A stretch of DNA of 64,000 bases from Paraburkholderia unamae (GTDB taxonomy: Bacteria; Pseudomonadota; Gammaproteobacteria; Burkholderiales; Burkholderiaceae). Below the pieces are notes generated by a model, which did no database searches, was not told where the DNA came from, and saw nothing but the letters and a program-made list of their open reading frames with translations. Within the stretch, counting starts at the first letter, position 1. The number at the start of each line of letters is the position of its first letter. Made by a program: the position numbers and the translations under genes. Location: positions 124,001-188,000 of the forward strand of contig NZ_QLSU01000006.1 of assembly GCF_003268775.1 (NCBI RefSeq). Reading direction: 5' to 3'. Shown piece after piece: positions 59,735-64,000 of the stretch.

Positions 59735-59770
59735 AAAAAAGGCGCCGCGGGCTGAATGCCCGCGGCGCCT
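59735..59770 (-). terminator. acnB terminator
   Basis: Perfect 12-bp stem GGCGCCGCGGGC/GCCCGCGGCGCC with a TGAAT loop; on the minus strand followed by a seven-T run. About 60 bases after the acnB stop. Confidence 0.85.
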
Positions 59771-59831
59771 TTGCGTGTCGCTGCAACGAGAACTTACGAC
59801 GAAACCATCGCGTCGCAGCCCGACAGCATGC

Positions 59832-62417
59832 TTACACCGTTACGGTGTCGGCGACTTCCTTGAAGTCTTCGATCTGGTCGAAGTTCATGTACTTGTAGAT
59901 CTTGTCGCCGTTGGCGTTGATCACGCCGATGTCGGCCATGTACTCTTCCTTGGTCGGGATGCGGCCCAGACGCGAGCAGATCGCCGCCAGTTCCGCCGAG
60001 CCGAGATACACGTTCGTGTTCTTGCCCAGACGGTTCGGGAAGTTACGGGTCGAGGTCGACATGACCGTTGCGCCTTCACGCACCTGTGCCTGGTTGCCCA
60101 TGCACAGCGAGCAGCCCGGCATTTCGGTACGCGCACCCGCGGTGCCGAACACGCCGTAGTGGCCTTCTTCGGTCAGTTGCTTCTGGTCCATCTTGGTCGG
60201 CGGCGCGACCCACAGCTTGACGGGGATGTCACGCTTGCCTTCGAGCAGCTTCGACGCGGCGCGGAAGTGACCGATGTTGGTCATGCACGAGCCGATGAAC
60301 ACTTCGTCGATCTTGGCGCCAGCCACGTCCGACAGCGTCTTCACGTCGTCCGGGTCGTTCGGGCAGGCCACGATCGGCTCATGCACGTCTGCCAGATCGA
60401 TCTCGATGACGGCCGCGTACTCGGCGTCCGCATCCGGTTGCAGCAGTTGCGGATCGGCCAGCCACGCTTCCATTGCCTTGATACGGCGCTGGAGGCTGCG
60501 CGGGTCCTGGTAGCCCTGGGCGATCATCCACTTCAGCAGCGTGATGTTGCTGTTGAGGTACTCGATGATCGGTTCCTTGTTCAGGTGCACCGTGCATCCG
60601 GCAGCCGAACGCTCGGCCGATGCATCCGACAATTCGAACGCTTGCTCGACCTTCAGATCGGGCAGGCCTTCGATTTCGAGAATGCGGCCCGAGAAGATGT
60701 TCTTCTTGCCTTGCTTGGCGACCGTCAGCGTGCCTTCCTTGATGGCCCACAGCGGAATGGCGTTGACGAGGTCACGCAGCGTGACGCCCGGCTGCATTTC
60801 GCCCTTGAAGCGCACGAGCACCGATTCCGGCATGTCCAGCGGCATCGTGCCGGTGGCGGCCGCGAAGGCGACCAGGCCCGAACCTGCCGGGAAGCTGATG
60901 CCGATCGGGAAGCGCGTGTGCGAGTCGCCGCCGGTGCCGACGGTGTCGGGCAGCAGCATGCGGTTCAGCCACGAGTGGATCACGCCGTCACCCGGACGCA
61001 GGGCGATGCCGCCGCGCGTGCTGATGAAGTTCGGCAGCGTCTGGTGCGTCTTGACGTCCACGGGCTTCGGATAAGCGGCCGTGTGGCAGAACGACTGCAT
61101 GACGAGGTCGGCCGAGAAGCCGAGGCACGCCAGGTCCTTCAGTTCGTCGCGGGTCATCGGGCCGGTCGTGTCCTGCGAGCCGACCGAGGTCATCTTCGGT
61201 TCGCAGTACGTGCCCGGGCGCACGCCCTGGCCTTCCGGCAGACCGCAGGCGCGGCCGACCATCTTCTGCGCGAGCGAGAAACCCTTGCCGCTGTCGGCGG
61301 GCTGTTGCGGCAGGCGGAACAGCGTCGACGGGGCGAGACCCAGCGCTTCACGCGCCTTGGTGGTCAGGCCGCGGCCGATGATCAGCGGAATGCGGCCGCC
61401 GGCGCGCACTTCGTCGAACAGCACGTCGGACTTGACCTGGAATTCGGCGATCACGGCGCCGTTCTTGAGCGCCTTGCCTTCGTACGGGCGCAGTTCGACC
61501 ACGTCGCCCATTTCCATCTGCGACACGTCGAGTTCGATCGGCAGGGCGCCGGCGTCTTCCATCGTGTTGTAGAAGATCGGGGCGATCTTGCCGCCCAGGC
61601 ACACGCCGCCAAAGCGCTTGTTCGGGATGAAGGGGATGTCTTCGCCCGTGAACCACAGCACCGAGTTGGTGGCCGACTTACGCGAGGAGCCCGTGCCGAC
61701 CACGTCGCCCACGTAGGCGACCAGGTGGCCCTTTTCCTTGAGCGATTCGATGAACTTGACCGGGCCGCGCTTGCCGTCTTCTTCCGGCGTGATGCCGGGA
61801 CGCGCGTTCTTCAGCATGGCCAGCGCGTGCAGGGGGATGTCCGGGCGGGTGGTCGCGTCCGGTGCCGGCGAGAGGTCGTCGGTGTTGGTTTCGCCCGTGA
61901 CCTTGAAGACCGTGATGGTCAGGCTTTGCGGGACTTCCGGACGGCTCGTGAACCATTCGGCGTCGGCCCAGCTTTGCAGCACGGCCTTGGCGTTGGCGTT
62001 GCCCTTGTCGGCCAGTTCCTTGACGTCGTGGAACTGATCGAACATCAGAAGCGTCTTCTTCAGCGCGTCGGCGGCCACGGTGCCGACTTCGGCGTCCGAC
62101 AGCAGCTCGATCAGCGGGGCGATGTTGTAGCCGCCCAGCATCGTGCCGAGCAGTTCGGTGGCGCGCTGGCGCGAGATCAGCGCGCAGGCGGTTTCGCCCT
62201 TGGCGACCGCGGCGAGGAAGCCGGCCTTCACGCGCGCGGCTTCGTCAACGCCTGCCGGTACGCGGTTGGTGATCAGGTCGACCAGGGTTTGCTCTTCGCC
62301 GGCGGGCGGATTCGTCAGCAGTTCCACCAGCTCGGCGGTTTGCTGAGCCGTGAGAGGCAGGGGGGGGATGCCGAGCGCGGCGCGTGCGGCTACGTGAGCA
62401 CGAAAGTTTTCAAGCAT
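59832..62417 (-). CDS. acnB: Aconitate hydratase B / 2-methylisocitrate dehydratase
   Basis: 861 aa, normal for AcnB (E. coli 865). The N-terminal HEAT-like domain ([17 protein letters not shown]) and swivel domain order ([37 protein letters not shown]) are those of type B aconitases. The three cluster-ligand cysteines are in [15 protein letters not shown] and [12 protein letters not shown]. Active-site [17 protein letters not shown] and [13 protein letters not shown] are present. Catalyses citrate to isocitrate in the TCA cycle and can serve the methylcitrate cycle. Single gene with its own terminator and palindrome-bearing promoter region. Confidence 0.98.
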   Translation of the reverse strand: MLENFRAHVAARAALGIPPLPLTAQQTAELVELLTNPPAGEEQTLVDLITNRVPAGVDEAARVKAGFLAAVAKGETACALISRQRATELLGTMLGGYNIAPLIELLSDAEVGTVAADALKKTLLMFDQFHDVKELADKGNANAKAVLQSWADAEWFTSRPEVPQSLTITVFKVTGETNTDDLSPAPDATTRPDIPLHALAMLKNARPGITPEEDGKRGPVKFIESLKEKGHLVAYVGDVVGTGSSRKSATNSVLWFTGEDIPFIPNKRFGGVCLGGKIAPIFYNTMEDAGALPIELDVSQMEMGDVVELRPYEGKALKNGAVIAEFQVKSDVLFDEVRAGGRIPLIIGRGLTTKAREALGLAPSTLFRLPQQPADSGKGFSLAQKMVGRACGLPEGQGVRPGTYCEPKMTSVGSQDTTGPMTRDELKDLACLGFSADLVMQSFCHTAAYPKPVDVKTHQTLPNFISTRGGIALRPGDGVIHSWLNRMLLPDTVGTGGDSHTRFPIGISFPAGSGLVAFAAATGTMPLDMPESVLVRFKGEMQPGVTLRDLVNAIPLWAIKEGTLTVAKQGKKNIFSGRILEIEGLPDLKVEQAFELSDASAERSAAGCTVHLNKEPIIEYLNSNITLLKWMIAQGYQDPRSLQRRIKAMEAWLADPQLLQPDADAEYAAVIEIDLADVHEPIVACPNDPDDVKTLSDVAGAKIDEVFIGSCMTNIGHFRAASKLLEGKRDIPVKLWVAPPTKMDQKQLTEEGHYGVFGTAGARTEMPGCSLCMGNQAQVREGATVMSTSTRNFPNRLGKNTNVYLGSAELAAICSRLGRIPTKEEYMADIGVINANGDKIYKYMNFDQIEDFKEVADTVTV

Positions 62418-62745
62418 GGGGGACCTGCTGATTTTGCGTTTCAGGGGAAGGCTTTTCGGGCACTACGATGCTGTGCCGGTACGGCTTCGAACGCGATTTT
62501 AATTGCAATCGCCCCGTAGCGTCAAATGTCTTATGTCTTATATAAGAGTTGGCGGGCGAGCGTGAAGCGGATCAGGCCCGAGGGGCGGGCGATCCGCGCG
62601 ATTGCGGCGCCGTCCGCCCCCTTGCGTCATGGTGCGGCCCTTTTAGCGGCTTCCGGCGCGTGTTGCTGACGATCCATGCCAGGCAGCGGCACAAGACCGG
62701 GTTCGCGCGCATGAAGGCGGCTTTCAGGCCAACTTCAAGCCGACA
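62418..62745 (-). promoter_or_regulatory. acnB promoter region with TCTTATATAAGA palindrome
   Basis: 328 bases between acnB and the D-tartrate dehydratase-like gene's stop. Positions 62536-62547 form the perfect 12-bp palindrome TCTTATATAAGA, preceded by a related ATGTCTTAT copy at 62525-62533, about 120 bases upstream of the acnB start. A GntR-type TCA-cycle regulator is a possible ligand. No gene is seen here. Confidence 0.5.
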
Positions 62746-63912
62746 TCAGGCCGACAGCTTGCGCATCTCGGCAAACAGGTCGGCCTTGCCTTCGAAGCCG
62801 ATGCCGGGCAGCTCCGGCAGGGTGATGTAGCCGTTGTCGACCTTCACGCCATCGGGAAAGCCGCCGTACGGCTGGAACAGGTCCGGATAGGACTCGTTGC
62901 CGCCAAGGCCGAGACCGGCCGCGATGTTCAGCGACATCTGGTGGCCGCCGTGCGGAATGCAGCGGCTCGGCGACCAGCCGTGTTGATGCAGCATGTCGAG
63001 CGTGCGCAGATACTCGACGAGGCCGTAGCTCAGCGCGCAGTCGAATTGCAGCCAGTCGCGATCGGCGCGCATGCCGCCGTAGCGAATCAGGTTGCGCGCG
63101 TCCTGCATCGAGAACAGGTTCTCGCCGGTCGCCATTGGCTTGTCGTAGTAATTGCGCAGCGTCGCTTGCAGTTCGTAGTCGAGCGGGTCGCCCGCTTCCT
63201 CGTACCAGAACAGGTCGTATTGCGAGAGCGCTTTCGCGTACCGGATGGCGGTGTCGAGATCGAAGCGGCCGTTCGCATCGACAGCGAGTTTCTGGCCGTC
63301 GCCGAGCACGCTCAGGATCGAGTCGATGCGGCGCAGGTCTTCGTCGAGCGACGCGCCGCCGATCTTCTTCTTCACGACCGTGTAGCCGCGGTCGATGTAG
63401 CTGCGCATCTCGTCCTTGAGCTTGTCGTGATTCTGGCCCGGATAGTAGTAGCCGCCCGCCGCATAGACGAAGATACTGCGATTCGGCTGGCCCTGGCCGT
63501 AGCGCTCGGCCAGCAACTGGAAGAGCGGCTTGCCTTCGATCTTGGCCGCCGCGTCCCACACCGCCATGTCGATCGTGCCGATGGCCACCGAGCGCTCGCC
63601 GTGGCCCCCCGGCTTTTCGTTGGTGAACATCGTCGCCCAGATCTTGTGCGGGTCGAGATTGTCGCCGGCGTCGTTGACGAGCGAAGCGGGATCGGCTTCG
63701 AGAATGCGCGGGATGAAGCGCTCGCGCATGAGTGTGCCCTGACCGTAACGGCCATTCGAATTGAAGCCGTAGCCCACGACCGGCTTGCCGTCGCGCATCA
63801 CGTCGGTGATCACGGCGACGAGGCTCAGCGTCATCTTGCTGAAGTCGATATAAGCGTTGCGGATCGGGGAGCTGATCGGAACGGTGTGTTCGCGAATCTC
63901 GACGATTTTCAT
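62746..63912 (-). CDS. Enolase-superfamily D-tartrate dehydratase-like protein (MR/MLE family)
   Basis: 388 aa from ATG 63912 (MKIVEIREHTVPISSPIRNAYIDFSKM), close to the 389 aa of Bradyrhizobium D-tartrate dehydratase. The KxK-type catalytic lysine lies in YTVVKKKIGGAS; metal ligands are expected in LAVDANGRFD, WYEEAGDPLDY and ATGENLF; the C-terminal HGGH (RCIPHGGHQMSLNIAAG) supplies the histidine. Dehydrates D-tartrate or a related sugar acid to the 2-keto acid in the cytosol. The substrate is assigned by similarity of motifs and length only. No transporter is visible in the remaining window. Confidence 0.85.
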   Translation of the reverse strand: MKIVEIREHTVPISSPIRNAYIDFSKMTLSLVAVITDVMRDGKPVVGYGFNSNGRYGQGTLMRERFIPRILEADPASLVNDAGDNLDPHKIWATMFTNEKPGGHGERSVAIGTIDMAVWDAAAKIEGKPLFQLLAERYGQGQPNRSIFVYAAGGYYYPGQNHDKLKDEMRSYIDRGYTVVKKKIGGASLDEDLRRIDSILSVLGDGQKLAVDANGRFDLDTAIRYAKALSQYDLFWYEEAGDPLDYELQATLRNYYDKPMATGENLFSMQDARNLIRYGGMRADRDWLQFDCALSYGLVEYLRTLDMLHQHGWSPSRCIPHGGHQMSLNIAAGLGLGGNESYPDLFQPYGGFPDGVKVDNGYITLPELPGIGFEGKADLFAEMRKLSA

Positions 63913-64000
63913 GAAGGTGTCTCCTGGTCTGACACGTTGGCTGGATCTCTGGGTGGCATGCGGCGCCGCTGCAATGGGACCCAAGCATAGCCGCGCAAGC

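Larger units (their letters stand above)
58990..59831. other. Long intergenic region between PAP2 and acnB
   Basis: 842 bases. It contains the PAP2 promoter, the acnB terminator at 59735-59770 and a possible small gene (59107-59340 minus). No other family-like frames on either strand. Confidence 0.45.

Noticed and set aside
59694..62519. Very long (941-codon) plus-strand open frame opposite acnB
   Set aside because: It is the antisense shadow of acnB in GC-rich codons; His/Arg/Val-rich with no family motifs, while the minus strand encodes a complete aconitase.
62735..63988. Alternative 417-codon frame overlapping the tartrate-dehydratase-like gene
   Set aside because: Same strand, other phase, Arg-rich with no enolase-superfamily motifs; the 388-aa frame has all of them.

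Overview
The window is GC-rich DNA from a betaproteobacterium, most likely a member of the Burkholderiaceae (Burkholderia, Paraburkholderia, Caballeronia or Pandoraea-like). The signs are strong G/C bias at third codon positions, many stacked amino-acid ABC transporters, a Burkholderia-type porin, small DUF4148 and DUF3331-type proteins, an EmrAB-type pump with a NodT-type outer-membrane lipoprotein, and AcnB. This taxonomy is inferred from gene content only. No rRNA, CRISPR array or complete insertion sequence was seen.

1-6.4 kb: the end of a polar amino-acid ABC transporter operon (binding protein, permease, ATPase), then a beta-lactamase-fold serine hydrolase, and an AsnC/Lrp regulator diverging from a three-gene operon that joins a LivK-like binding protein, a peptide-deformylase paralog and a class IV (D-amino-acid/branched-chain type) aminotransferase. 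6.4-10.5 kb: a three-subunit gluconate-2-dehydrogenase-type periplasmic enzyme (Tat gamma subunit, GMC flavoprotein, triheme cytochrome c). 10.6-16.5 kb: a ribbon-helix-helix protein, a small membrane protein, then an RpiR regulator, an MFS transporter, a hydantoin-racemase-like protein lacking both catalytic cysteines, and a porin. 16.7-25.4 kb: a BON protein, a WYL regulator with a VOC protein, a four-cysteine secreted protein, an AraC regulator diverging from a tripartite efflux operon, an HVA1/DUF2945 protein and an aldo/keto reductase.

25.5-28.4 kb: a DUF3331 protein, then a scar of three broken genes (TetR, epimerase and AraC fragments). 27.5-31.7 kb: a minus-strand operon of binding protein, fused permease-ATPase, GntR regulator and a DUF1989 protein. 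32-35.4 kb: an Old-Yellow-Enzyme-type oxidoreductase diverging from a saccharopine-dehydrogenase-family gene, with two MerR-type promoters (19-bp spacers) between them and a MerR gene downstream. 35.4-37.7 kb: a class A penicillin-binding protein.

38.2-44.3 kb: a decayed genomic island inserted in the initiator tRNA-Met gene, bounded by a 46-bp direct repeat. It keeps the N-terminus of a tyrosine integrase, a phage DNA methyltransferase and small phage-like ORFs, around AT-richer cargo (a glycosyltransferase-like protein and a secreted subtilase lipoprotein).

44.8-51 kb: a stress-protein-like gene, an alpha/beta hydrolase, a Rieske oxygenase, an isochorismatase-like protein with a degenerate triad and an XRE-cupin regulator, and MgtC. 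51.1-56.7 kb: the most unusual locus, three co-directional genes for a PGDYG protein, a SLOG/SLATT-like membrane protein and a 1073-aa DUF4062 (TIR-like) STAND NTPase with a repeat-like C-terminus. It has the architecture of a candidate antiviral or conflict system. 56.7-64 kb: an APH(6)-like kinase, a DUF4148 protein, a PAP2 phosphatase, acnB, and an enolase-superfamily D-tartrate-dehydratase-like enzyme.
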